DNA from: Pegoplata infirma
Lineage: Eukaryota; Arthropoda; Insecta; Diptera; Anthomyiidae
Assembly (NCBI GenBank): GCA_963921195.1
Contig: OY992538.1
Coordinates: 84,567,904-84,631,903, forward strand
Direction of reading: 5' to 3'
DNA length: 64,000 nt
Each line of letters starts with the position of its first letter. The first letter of the stretch is position 1. The position numbers and the translations under genes were made by a program. A model generated the notes under the pieces. It made no database searches and had not been told where the DNA came from. It saw only the letters and a list, made by a program, of their open reading frames with translations. Shown here piece by piece: positions 21,691 to 32,689 of the stretch.

Positions 21691-22225
21691 GCTTTTTTTC
21701 CAGATCGGAATCTGAACCTTTTCTATGGGAAAAATATCTCAGATTCTGTGACTTTTTCTATAGGCAAAATTTTCCAGAATCTGAGACTTTTTCTATAGGA
21801 AAAATGCCTCATTATATGAGAAGAAGAATTATTTCAGCTCGAATATGAGACTTTCTCAGAATATGAGACTTTTTCTGTTGGAAGAAGGTCTCAGAATCTG
21901 AGACCTTTTCTATAGGAATAAGGTGTCAGTATCTTACCCTTTTTCTATAGGAAAACAGTTTCAGAATCTGAGATTTTTCTATAGGAAAAAGGTTTCAAAA
22001 TCTGAAAAATTTTCTGTTAGAAAAAAGTCTCAGAATCTGAGGCTTTTTCTTTATGAAAAATGACTCCGAATCTGAGACTTTTTCGAAAGGAAAAATGTCA
22101 CAGAACCTGCGACTTTTTCTATAGGAAAAATGTCTCAAAATCTGAGACTTTTTCAATGGAAACAAGTTTCATAATCTAAGACTTTTCTATAGGAAAAAGA
22201 TCTCATAATTTGAGACTTTTTTTAT
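21690..22225. repeat. Diverged array of the 35-bp CAGAATCTGAGACTTTTTCTATAG satellite
   Basis: About fifteen degenerate units resembling TCTCAGAATCTGAGAC followed by TTTTTCTATAGGAAAAA. Units vary in sequence and length (roughly 33-38 bp), unlike the homogeneous array at 56.7-61.2 kb. The array ends next to a 199-bp MITE. Confidence 0.85.
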
Positions 22226-22248
22226 ACACCAGAAAAGTTTTACAGTAA

Positions 22249-22447
22249 CCATACATGGGATTTTTTAATTTCCATTAAATTTTAATTACCATTTCTTTAT
22301 CAAATGGAAATTGTAAATTTTTCAATTTCCATTTCCTCAGCAAATTGAAATGTATGGTTGTTGAATCGGATGTAAATGGAAATGAAATTCCAAATGAAAT
22401 TAAAAAGCAAATTTAATTTGCAACAAATTGTAATTTCCCATGTATGG
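22249..22447. mobile_element. 199-bp MITE with CCATACATGGGA termini
   Basis: CCATACATGGGA opens the element and TCCCATGTATGG closes it. CAGTAA is repeated exactly outside both ends (22243-22248 and 22448-22453), a 6-bp target duplication. The interior is repeated AAATGGAAATT / AATTTCCATTT words in both orientations. The superfamily is not clear from a 6-bp duplication. Confidence 0.75.
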
Positions 22448-22606
22448 CAGTAACTATTTACGGGTGTTCAAAAAGTTTTTAGTTAAAGTTGTTTTAAACG
22501 TTTTATCGTTTGTTTTTCAAAAAAACGAAAATATTGAAGGATTTTTACAGTTGTTAAAACAATAAACTAAAAAATTTACTGTAAAATATTTTTATCAGTT
22601 AAATTA

Positions 22607-23308
22607 CACCGCTCTACAAATCTGAGGTTTGTCGCTGCGTTTTGGATGAAACCAAAAAAAGTTGATAGGGTTTGGTGCCCCAATTCCAAAACGGTCACTC
22701 AAATTTTTCTATCACGTCACAATTTTGAGAAAATCGCGGTTAAAGTGTCAAAAAATGCCGATTTTGACCATTTTTGAACGCTTATAAAATAAGATCATGA
22801 CATGCAAATGACTTGTTATCTAGCTCATTCGAAAGTGCGTAATTTTCTCGTTCAGACAAGATCAAATCTTCTTGGAATTTAATTTTCTAAAATGGTAAAA
22901 AAATCATTAGAAACAAGTGCTTTAAATCTAAAATTTACGTATGAATTTGTATGGAAATTTGTTAAAAAACACTGTGTAAATAAACTAAATATTGAAAAAA
23001 ATGGAAGGTTTTTTGCTAATGATTTTTTTACCATTTTAGAAAATTAAATTTTTATAACATTTTATCTTATCTTTAAGAGAAAATTACAGGCTTTCAAATG
23101 AGCTTGATAGCAAGTCATTTGCATGACAGGATATTATTTTATAAGCTTCTAAAAAGGGCAAAAAATGCCTTTTTTTGGCACTTTAACCGCGAATAACTCA
23201 AAATCCTGACGTGATGGACAAATTTGGGCTCCGGATTTGGAATCAGTGCAACAGACACTATCCAAATCACTAACCAGAATCCAATACGCATTTTCTTGTT
23301 GAGCTGTG
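22607..23308. mobile_element. Palindromic element with CACCGCTCTACAA ends (TTA duplication)
   Basis: Left end CACCGCTCTACAAAT, right end TTGTTGAGCTGTG, with TTA on both sides (22604-22606, 23309-23311). Arms of about 340 bp are inverted repeats (GATTTTGACCATTTTTGAACGC, GAGCTAGATAACAAGTCATT-like in both orientations). A member of the same family at 48169-49978 has TAA duplications. 702 bp, no coding capacity. Confidence 0.8.
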
Positions 23309-23311
23309 TTA

Positions 23312-23674
23312 TTTGTGACTGATTATTAGTGCGGAGAATTTTTTTTTCGGCAAAATCGTCTAGCATATTCGGATTCTGCATAAAATTCTAAGAAAAAATG
23401 CCGAACAATCCATATCTCACAATTTTCAAAAATAGTTTTGCACGATATACGACTTTTTTAGCTGGCCTTATTATTTGAAATATATTGTTTTACTAATAAA
23501 TGTTGCTTTTATTTTGTATTAAGAGGTGTACCTGGTATTTTTGGGTACTGGGAATCCATATTTGATATTTATTTTGCTCTAAACCGCCGCTAGAGGGCGC
23601 TAAAAACAAAAATCTGGACTTGAGTCTTCAGATTTTTTTTATTATGAAGGCAGATACTCTAAGGAGCCATTTAG
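23312..23674. other. Gene-free spacer, partly repeated at 28240-28340
   Basis: ATGCAGAATCCGAATATGCTAGACGATTTT (reverse strand, 23340-23390) is shared in diverged form with 28275-28310. A GC-richer stretch, AAACCGCCGCTAGAGGGCGC, lies at 23581-23600. No reading frame. Confidence 0.4.
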
Positions 23675-23782
23675 ACATTCCCATTTACAGTGTAATTAAA
23701 TTCCAAAAATTCGCGATTTTAATTTTTTTTAAATTCACAAAAAATTAAAAAGTGGTGTAGTTTAAGAGCTATAACTTCTTAA

Positions 23783-24289
23783 CCCATTACTGCCTGCCCA
23801 TAGATCGGCTCGTACGATTTTGATGAAATTTTGACATGTGTACCTGGAAGACCACAGAAGTTGTTAGAAAAAATAAAAAAAAAATTACCTCAGCTCCGAC
23901 CTGAGATATGACATGGTTACTAGGCCGTGTAATTTTTTACTTTTATTTTTTGTTTGAGCTGAAAGGGTTCTAAAAAGTTTCTATTGGGTGTCAAAATAAC
24001 TCCAATAAATTTTCGTGAAAACCAAAATTGTCCTTACCCCCCCGCATCACGTTTTAGGTTCACTTTTCCTGAGTATTTTCGATTAAGAAAAATCTTCGAT
24101 TTTTGTGAGTGAAAAACAAAAGTTAAACAAAACAAAAAAAAAATCTTGTTAAATGTTCACATTTAGCCCACTCTCTTCTCTTTTTTATGAAAAAAGAATT
24201 AGCCCGATGTCTTCTATCTAGCCCGCGCTAAATTTTTTTAAGTATAAACACTTTTTTGGGTATTTAAATACCCATTAGGCAGGAATGGG
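23783..24289. mobile_element. piggyBac-like MITE (TTAA duplication)
   Basis: Exact TTAA lies on both sides (23779-23782, 24290-24293). The element starts CCCATTACTGCCTGCCC and ends TTAGGCAGGAATGGG, giving 12-13 bp inverted repeats starting CCC, as in piggyBac elements. The host repeat elsewhere in this window has a single TTAA at the matching place (24671-24674 in CATAACTCCTTAAGTGAAT). 507 bp, no transposase. Confidence 0.85.
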
Positions 24290-24976
24290 TTAAGTAAATG
24301 TCGGATTTTTATAATCAAAATTGAAATTGAAAGCTTAAGTCCTCTTCTTTAAACGTAAAAGTTAAAAATAGTGTCATTAAAAATTTGTATTTAAATGCAA
24401 ATGCATTTTTTAGTGCATTTTCGTCAACTTTTATCCCTTTTAATTTTTTTTTAATTAACATATTATTCAAATCTGTCATTTTATGAGAAAAAATCAGTCA
24501 TCATTTTCATGGGATACAAAGGTCTTTTATTTTTAATATTTTTTTTTTTTTAAATTTTGATAATTTTTTTCCATATAAAAAAAAAAGATAAATTTATTTT
24601 GTTTTTCAAAATTTTGTAAATAAATGTTTTTTAAATTGTTTATCAATATACTTTAAAGAGCCATAACTCCTTAAGTGAATAGCGGATTTCTAAAATCAAA
24701 ATTGAAATGGAAAGCTAAGATCCTCTACTTTAAACTGAAAAGTTCAAAAAATTTCTCAATACAAAAATTAATTTTAAAAGCAAATGAAATTTTTGAGTGC
24801 ATTAAAAATTCACTCTTTTATTGACACAATTTTTTTGAACTCTTTCGTTTAAAGTAGGGGATTTTAGCTTTCAATTTCAATTTTGATTATCAAAATCCGA
24901 TAGTTACTTAAGGAGTTATAGATCTTCAAAGTACACCAATAAACAATTTGAAAATCCTAAAATCAATTATTACTAC

Positions 24977-25500
24977 TAGTGCCCCCCATTTCCCGGTTCT
25001 CGGTATTCCTGGGAATACCGGTATTCCCGGTTCTGGAACCGGTTTCCCGGTTCTAGATATATTCCCGGGAATACCGGTATTCCCGGTTCTGATCCTGGTA
25101 CCGGTTCTCAAAAACCAAAAAAAAAACTATACCATAAAATATTTAAATTACACAATTTAATCAGTATTTCAGTAATATTAAGTTGTGTTTGTAAAATTTT
25201 TAAAAAATTATGCAACTATTTTTTCTTAAATTAAAAAAATAAAATGGAAATGGTGTTTTCACATGTTTTGTATTTTTTTTTTTTGGTAAAAGCAGCGAAA
25301 AAATTTTAATTGTACAAAATTTTACAAAATATTCGTACTGGTAGTCCCGGGAATACCGTCAGAACCGGAACCGGGAATACCGTTATTCCCGGGAATACCG
25401 GGAATGAATTAAGAACCGGGAAACCGGTACCATTTCCCGGTAGTACCGAGAACCGGGAATACCGGTATTCCCGGTACTACGGTACTGACCGTAGGCACTA
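24977..25500. mobile_element. hAT-like MITE with ACCGGT-palindrome-rich ends (ATTACTAC duplication)
   Basis: TAGTGCC opens and GGCACTA closes the element; ATTACTAC is duplicated exactly (24969-24976, 25501-25508), an 8-bp duplication as in hAT elements. Both subterminal regions are packed with GGGAATACCGGTATTCCC and CCGGTTCTGGAACCGG-like palindromes; the middle is AT-rich. The short frames of IPGNTGIPG type on both strands come from this repeat and are not proteins. Confidence 0.9.
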
Positions 25501-25660
25501 ATTACTACTAACAAAATAAAAAAAAAAAAAAAAATTCTTTTTATATGGGCATAATTTAAAAAAAAAAATATTGGTATTACAAATAGAAGACTTTTTGTCC
25601 TATTAAAATGATGACTGATTTTTTTTTTGTAAAAATGTCATACTTTCATAATGTTAATTA

Positions 25661-26370
25661 AAACAAGTGAGAGTGTTAAATTCGGCTGTGCCGAATCTTT
25701 TATACCCTCCAAAATGTAAAAACAAAACATAAAAAAAAAAAATTCAGGGGCGCTTTTTTTTTGGTGGGGGGGGGGGTGGTTTTGGGGTTTGGAGGGAGGC
25801 ATAGGGGGACACCTTCCCCTTGCGATAGATGTTATCAAATCAATTAATTATGATTCATGCAATTATTAAATCTAATTAGTCATTATTAAAATACATTTTT
25901 TTTATATTCACGCCCACAAAAGGGGTGGGTCAAACTTTTTTATACTTTTTTTTAAAAGGTGGGTCCACATGCAGGGTTTTGAGCTTCCTCTGACACAAAA
26001 ATGTTGCATTTGCTTAAAAAAAGTACAAAAAACCCTGCAAAAAATACAGTTTTTTCAGAGGTTGGTTTAGTTCTCTAAGGGGGAACTTTTTTCCCCATGG
26101 TCCGATTTTGCCCTTTTCCGAACTTAACCTGCCTAGGAATATAAGACATATTCGTGACAAACTTCGAAATTCTAGCTCTTTTATTTTGGACTGTATCGCG
26201 TCCTCTACAGACGGACAGACGGACGGACGGACATCGCTAGAATGTCTTAGAATCGATCACTGATCAATAATATATATACTTTATGGGGTCCTAGACTGAT
26301 ATTTCGATGCGTTACACACGGAATGACGAAGTGAGTATACCCCCATACTGTGGTTGGAGGGTATAAAAAA
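25661..26370 (+). mobile_element. DINE-1/HINE-like element
   Basis: Starts AACAAGTGAGAGTGTTAAATTC GGCTGTGCCGAATC and ATACCCTCCAA, then GACGGACAGACGGACGGACG, ACATCGCTAGAATGTC, TGATCAATAATATATATACT, TTTCGATGCGTTACACACGG, ending GGTTGGAGGGTATAAAAAA. Contains a G-rich run (GGTGGGGGGGGGGGTGG) near 25763. The same subfamily as 33338-34167 and the end at 47340-47918. Confidence 0.75.
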
Positions 26371-26481
26371 TCAAAAGATTTAAAAGTTGACGAAAATGAA
26401 CTAAAAAATGCATTTGCATTTAAAATGCATTTTTTTAATGACACATTTTGTTTAACTTTCACGTTTAATGCAGAGGTCTTA

Positions 26482-26608
26482 GGGCGGATTACTCAATGTC
26501 CAGTTAGCAGCAAACTATTGATTTAACGGAGCCTTATGTCAAAATTTGTATGTAAAAGTTATATTTAACGATAAGTTATTTTATAACGGAGCATTGAGTA
26601 ATCCAGCC
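26482..26608. mobile_element. 127-bp MITE with GGGCGGATTACTCAATG ends (TTA duplication)
   Basis: GGGCGGATTACTCAATG at the left matches CATTGAGTAATCCAGCC at the right in inverted orientation, and TTA flanks both sides (26479-26481, 26609-26611). The other arm of the host repeat has the uninterrupted sequence (GAAAGCTTAAGTCCTC near 24330), confirming insertion. Confidence 0.75.
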
Positions 26609-26773
26609 TTAAGCTTTTAATTTCAATTTTGATTTTAAAAACTTTGCATTTCCTTAAGAATTTATCGCTCATCAAATTACAGCACTTTCATATTTTGTAA
26701 TTTTTTAAAAAATTCAAAATCGCGAATAAAATCGCGAGATTTTCGAATTAAATAAAACTGTAAATGGGAATGT

Positions 26774-28488
26774 ATAACTGCCCAGGCAGAATAATACAAA
26801 CGGGCCAACGTTGGAATGAAGTTGGCGGCGACGGTACCAACTTTGCCGAATCATACCCGTTTCTAAGTCTACGACGTCATTCCGAGGTTGAAATGATAAC
26901 AGTGGCCAACGATCGCTCGACTTTTGTTTTGACGTTGGGTTAACATTGATTTTACAAATGTACGACATTGCACAGTGGTAAATTCCGGCCAAAACCCTAT
27001 AACTTCTTTAATTTTCTAAGTAAACTTATAAAATGTTGTAGGTAGGTTAAGAATATAATAGTAAACCAATTTCGCAAAAAAAAAAATTTCCGCGAAATTT
27101 TATTTTTCCGCAAAAAATTTTTTTTTTGTTCGCGAAAAAAATTTTTTTTGAAGGTGTTTTAAGATGTTGTGTCTTAATTGTCAGTTTTTCATCCATCTTC
27201 TTTTTTTATGTGCTTTCCACAGCTCAAAAAGCTCTTTATTTGATATAAATGAGCCAACTTTAAACGGCTCTAACTGAAAGACTTGGTTAAACTTGGTACT
27301 GATGTTAATTAGTACTTACTTGGGAACCCTTATACTAATTTGTGGTGTAGTGACTTAAGAGCAATTTTGAGCAAAAAGTATTTTTTTGGGCTTTCCAAAG
27401 TTTGTATTTTTCATAAATTTTTTATTTTTTTAGATTTATTTTCACCACCACCGTTTAAATTGATCCACGCACTCGAAATTGCCGAAATGCATATGCCATG
27501 TAAAAATAATGCTAAATTTTCAAAATATATCAATTTACAGCCTACTTGGATTTCAAAGTTGCAAATCACAACTTTTAAATTTAAAAAATAATTAATACAA
27601 ATACTCAACTTTGCTTCGTTATAAAACCTAAACTAGTTAAGGGATTGTCACAAAATTTTGTAATCGCATGTTTTGAGGTGTTAGCTCTCATTTGGCATCA
27701 ATTTGAAAAAAAAGAAATTTTTTTTTTTTAGTTTTGGACGGTTTTTACCTCTGTGCATTGGATTTAACATTTGCTTAGGGATGGATTGAAAATCTCGATG
27801 TAGGGCTTTTTAGTTACCATTTTGTAAAAATTGGTTGAAAAAGCAACTACTTAAGTGTTCACTTATTGTTAGATTAAAGAGTTGAGGTCTATGTAAATCA
27901 AAAACTTTTTTTAAAAAATAAAAATGTTAAACTTTTAAATTATAATCTATAGAGTAGTGTTTTATGTAAACACAAGGTTGTGCCAACACAATATTTTTAG
28001 TAAAACGGTTTTACATTATACAATGTTGTATTTTTGGCTAGCCCGATATTGTACCAACACAAAATTTTTGGTACGGTTGGCAATTTCTGACTGGGTGGCT
28101 CCATAGTGTATCTATGTACACAAACTAAAGATCCCAGGTCAAAAAATTCCATTTTTCTTGTGCTGATTGATGGAAAAAGCGTATGTCGTACAAAACTATA
28201 TGAAAATTGGGGGGGGGGGGGGGGGGGGTGATCAAGACAAATTTTTGAGACATGGTTTGTTCGGCATTTTATCTTACAATTTTATGCAGAATCCAAATAT
28301 CCTAGACGATTTTGTCAAAAATTTTGCTCCGAACAAATCACTCCGCTCTCCTGATTATACCATATAATTTTACAGAAGAACTGATTTTGCAGTTTGTTAT
28401 TCAAAAAAAAAAATGTTTTGCTTCACAAAATAAAAAATTGTAAACAGTCAAGATAACTGAAATATCATTTGTTTTTACGGAATGTCTA
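26774..28488. other. Gene-free region with a 20-nt G run
   Basis: No supported gene. The 83- and 65-codon frames at 27340-27608 oppose each other and show no domain. Notable are the CGCGAAA / TTCGCG runs near 27065-27145 and an uninterrupted run of 20 G at 28209-28228. Position 28240-28340 shares sequence with 23330-23410. Otherwise AT-rich. Confidence 0.5.
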
Positions 28489-28583
28489 CCCGATTAAAAA
28501 AGTTTTTTATATAATTATATATAATTTGATAAAATTATATCAAATTATATATAATTATATAAAATTATATATAGAGGTAAAAT

Positions 28584-31500
28584 CCCGAGTAAAAAAATTA
28601 ATCTGGTCCTTTATGTAATTATATCTTAATTAATCTGGTAGCAGTTCTTAATTGATCTAATCTGATCTCAAAATTGGCTGTATCAGAAAATATCTAAAAT
28701 TGTCTAATAATATCATATATGATATTGTTAGATTTAATTAGATCCGAATTTTGGTCTAATGTGGATTTGTAAAATTTTATCAAATTATATTAAAAATTAT
28801 ATAATCTGATCTATATATATAAAGTAGTTGCGTGACTGACTGATGACTGACTGACATACTAATCACGCATCATCCCACAGCCCAAACCACTGAAGCTAGA
28901 GCCTTGAAATTTGGATTGTAGTTTCACCTCCTGGAATACATATCCGCTAAGGCTGGGTTTTTGGAAATGTTGATTTTAAGGGGTAAAAACAAAGGGTTGA
29001 ATAAGGTAAAAAAGCGAGTACTTTGGTACTTTTTATTTTTTCTGAAAAAAATTCAATTAATTTGAAATTTGAAATTTAGGATCCTCTAACGGAAAAACAT
29101 TCCCAAAAAAAGAACTTTCTGGAAATTCGGATTCCTAAGGGTAAAAAGGGGTAAAAAATGGTACTTTGGTACTTTTTATATTTTTTGAAATTAAGGTCCT
29201 ACAAAAATATTAAAATTTGCAATGGTGGTTCCAACAACGGAAGAAATTCTGAAAACGTACTTTTTCGAAATTCTGATTCTAAGGGGGGTAAAAAAACGAG
29301 TACTTTGGTACTTTTTATTTTTTCTGAAAAAAAATCTTATTAATTTCAAATTTGAAATTAAGGATCCTTTAACGGAAAAACATTCCCAAAAAAAGAACTT
29401 TCTAGAAATTCGGATTCCTAAGGGTTAAAAGGGGTAAAAAATGGTACTTTGGTACTTTTTATATTTTTTAAATTAAGGTCCTACAAAAATATTAAAATTT
29501 GCAATGGTGGTTCCAACAACGGAAAAAATTCAGAAAACGTACATTTTCGAAGTTCCGATTCTAAGGGGGTAAAAAAGGGAGTACTTTGGTACTTTAAAAT
29601 CTGAAAAAGTTCTTTTTCGAAATACCGATTCTAAGAAGGGTAAAAAGCGAGCACTTTTGTTCTTTTTATTTTTTCTGAAAAAAATCCTATTAATTTGAAA
29701 ATTGGAATGTAGGATCCTCTAACATAAAAACATTCCCAAAAAAGTAATTTCTGGGTAAGGGTAAAAAGTTGTAAAAAATGTACTTTGATACTTTCTAAAT
29801 TTTTTGAAATTAAGGTCCTACAAAAAATAATAAAATGTTAGTTCCAACAACGGGAAAAATTTTAAAAAAGTACTTTTTCGAAATTCCGATTCTAAGGGGG
29901 TTAAAAATATGTATGTATTTTGGTACTTATTATAATTCCTGAAATAATGGTCCTGGAAACTTTAAATTTGGAATGCAGGGGTTTTTAGCGCATGTAAGCG
30001 CATATTCGGAACGGAATGAAAGCTACATAGGACTAATCGGAATGGAACAGGGAATCAAATGGAAAAAAACAAGGAACGAAATGGGGAATTGAAATTTGGA
30101 ATGTAGGTGCGCTTCCCGAAATATAGATCCTTTAAGTCTGTGTTTTTGGAAATGTTGATTTTAGGGAATAGGGGTAAAAATGGTATTTTGGTACTTTTTA
30201 TATTTCCACACCACTGAAGCTATAGACTTGAAATTTGTAATATATGTAGATGCACCTCCCGGAAAATAGGTACACTAAGGCTCGGGTTTTGGAATGTTGA
30301 TTCTAAGGAGGTAAAATGTGCAAAAACAGGTAAGTTAGTACTTTTTATAGTTCCACAAACCAATAAAGCTAGGGATTTGAAATTTGAAATGTAGCTGCAT
30401 CTCTCAGACTATGGCTGGGTTTTATGAAATAATGATTCTATGGAGGTAAAATGGGTAAAAAAGGTATTTTGAAACTTTTTAAATATACTTAAATAATGGT
30501 TTTATTAGCTTGAAATTTGGAATGAAGCATCCCATGCTTAAATAAAGGTCATAAAAAGTTAAAATTAGGAATGTAGGATGCAACAACAGAAAAATGTATG
30601 AAAAATGTACTTTTTGGAAATTCCGATTCTGATCTAAGGGGATAAAAACGAGTACTATGGTATATTTTCTGAAATAATAATGATAAAAAATTTGGAGTGT
30701 AAGATTGCCTAGCGAAATAAAATATTCCCAAAAGAATAACTTTTGGAAATTCCAATTCTAGGAAATTAATTAAGAAAGGGAATTATATATCCTTAAATAA
30801 TGAGCCAATTAACTTGAAATTTGGAATGTAGCATCCTCTAACGGGAAAAAATCCACCAAAAAATTACATTTTGGTAGTGTTTACATTTTCTTAAATAGAG
30901 GTCATAAAAACTTAAATTAGGAATGTAGGATCCAACAACAGAAAAAAGTCATAAAAACTTAAATTAGGAATGTAGGATCCAACAACAGAAAAAAATCTGT
31001 AAAAAGTACTTTTTTCGAAATTTCAATTCTAAGGGAGTAAAAACGAGCACTTTGGTACTTTTCATATTATCTGAAATAATGGTACTGGAAACTTAAAATT
31101 TGGAATGTAGGATCGTCTAGCGAAAAAAAAAACATTCCAACAAGATTTTTTTTTTTTAAATTCTGATTCCAAAGGAGTTAAAGGTGTACTTTTTATATTT
31201 TCTGAAACAAAATAAGGCGCAAAATGATCATCATAAGCACAGTTTTTGTAAAGGATTAAGACATATCGTAACCTTAGAATTGGTATGCTATATTGGATGG
31301 TCAGGTGAATTGGATTACATAGCGAAAAGTTCCAAAAATGGTCATTTATTAGCATTACGAAATTTTTCTGTATTTACAGGCGCACGCTAGTACATATTTC
31401 ATATAATTTTTTTAAAAAAAATTTAGACCATACATTTTAAAACTTAAAACAAATATTTTTATGTAGTTATTGAATTCATTTAGGGCCTTTTCTTTTTGGG

Positions 31501-31958
31501 TTATATTAAAATTAGAATTAGCAACAATCTTCCAAGTTTTTCTTTTTAATCATTTTAATTTGGTAAAAATATAAATTAATTTTTGTTATAATTTTTATTA
31601 TTTGTTTTTCTTTTTTTTGTATAAAATTACATAAAATAATATCAAAATTAACTTAGAAATTTTTTGCTTTTTTGCTGTATTATAATAATATATTATTTGA
31701 CATGGCACCATACATATTTATGTGTGGAGTTGTATTTAATTTGTCCAATCTTGTATATTTATATACGGCATATATAATAATATATGTGACCACATACAAT
31801 AATATATAACATTATCTGAGACTATATTGGAAATTATTGAAATATTTTTTCCAATACATAATTTTATCTAGAAACATATAGTGTCAGATATAAACATATA
31901 CAAATCTATATTCCTATACAACATTGTATATGACTATATCATTTCTTTTTTACTCGGG
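28584..31958. mobile_element. CCCGAGTAAAAAAA-ended element interrupted by a Helitron
   Basis: Left end CCCGAGTAAAAAAATTAATC after AAT, right end TTTCTTTTTTACTCGGG before ATT. After removing the Helitron at 28810-31390 it would be about 0.8 kb. Interior has TA-rich text (ATATATGTGACCACATACA). No frame. Confidence 0.55.
28810..31390 (+). mobile_element. Non-autonomous Helitron with GGTACTTTTTAT repeats
   Basis: Starts TCTATATATATAAAGTAGTT after A (28809) and ends GGCGCACGCTAG before T (31391), satisfying Helitron end and A/T insertion rules. After the 5' end comes GTGACTGACTGATGACTGACTG, then ten or more degenerate units with TGAAATTTGGAATGTAGGAT, GGTCCT, GATTCTAAGGGG, TAAAAAGGG and TACTTTGGTACTTTTTAT. 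The last 180 bp before the terminus differ and are free of these units. Related remnants lie at 42100-44200 (minus), 6590-6960 and 62640-63060. The scattered 61-97 codon frames run through repeats and are not genes. Confidence 0.6.
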
Positions 31959-32145
31959 ATTATACAAAAAATTGAATAAAATTATATAAAATTATATATA
32001 AATATATCCTGGATTTGGTGGATATAATTTTATATAATTATATTCACCAAATCCTGGATATAATTATATATAATTTTATCAGATTATATATAATTTTATA
32101 CAATTTTTTTTTGTGTAATTTTACCTCTATATAATTTTATATAAT
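31391..32145. other. TA-rich interior of the CCCGAG elements
   Basis: No gene. Holds alternating TATA-rich sequence and short inverted words such as TATATGTGACCACATACA, and from 31959 to 32145 the A/T-only TATATAATTATATT text of the outer element. Confidence 0.5.
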
Positions 32146-32511
32146 CCCGAGTAAAAATTTTCTGGTCTAATCATATATAATTTGATATAATCTTATATGA
32201 GTTAATATGCTTCCGTATAAATTTATATAAAATTGTATCTATCACTTTGATACGATTGATCCACTTTACATGGTTAGATATTGCTCCATATATGATTAGA
32301 TTCGTATTTTGGTTTTGCTCATCAAATTATATAAAAATTGATATTATAAGATCAATTTGATCTAATTAGATTTGACCAAATTCAGGATCAAATTGTATCA
32401 ATTTTTATATTTTTTGATCTAAAGTAATACAATTAGATATTATTTGATACAACCATTTTACGGATCAAATTAGATCTATTCAGTAAAATTAGCATAATAT
32501 TTTTACTAGGG
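32146..32511. mobile_element. 366-bp CCCGAG-ended MITE
   Basis: CCCGAGTAAAAATTTTCTGG at the left and TTTTTACTAGGG (one mismatch) at the right, flanked by TATAAT and ATTATA. Contains GATCAAATTAGATC-like words shared with the larger CCCGAG elements. Likely a short member of the same family. Confidence 0.55.
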
Positions 32512-32689
32512 ATTATAAATAATTTGATATAATTTTATCAAATTATATATAATTATATAAAAACTTTTTTACTCGGGTAGTCATTTATTAAAGTTTAAAA
32601 ATAACTGAAAAAGTATGTTGTTTCAAATGAAATATAAGTGGTCCGTTTTTTAATAGGAAAAACGATTGTTTTAAACGTTTTTTCAGTTG

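Larger units (their letters stand above)
23675..26773. mobile_element. 3.1-kb inverted-repeat host element with four nested insertions
   Basis: Outer arms ACATTCCCATTTACAG (left) and CTGTAAATGGGAATGT (right) are inverted, followed inward by AATTCGCGATTTTAAT-like and GGAGTTATAG / TCTAAAATCAAAATTGAAAT blocks in both orientations. The latter block occurs at least four times (24295-24440, 24655-24780, 24840-24930, 26375-26660), so arms and internal copies are themselves repeated. Nested within are a piggyBac-like MITE, a hAT-like element, a DINE and a 127-bp MITE. No target duplication is obvious. Confidence 0.65.
28489..32577. mobile_element. Element with CCCGA-TAAAAAAG termini, outermost of a nest
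   Basis: CCCGATTAAAAAAGTTTTTT at the left and AAACTTTTTTACTCGGG at the right are inverted, each next to TA (28487-28488, 32578-32579). The inverted ends continue as ATATAATTATATATAATTTG. Two further CCCGAG-ended elements (28584-31958; 32146-32511) lie inside. Internal sequence is TA-rich with TAATCTGATC / GATCAAATTAGAT words. An alternative is one element whose ends were duplicated. Confidence 0.6.

Noticed and set aside
21457..21798. 113-codon Phe/Leu-rich ORF as a small membrane protein
   Set aside because: Low-complexity, T-rich DNA; its second half is satellite sequence.
24926..25501. Gly/Pro/Thr-rich ORFs (IPGNTGIPG) resembling collagen-like or silk-like repeats
   Set aside because: They appear on both strands because the GGGAATACCGGTATTCCC unit is palindromic; they lie in an 8-bp-flanked hAT MITE.
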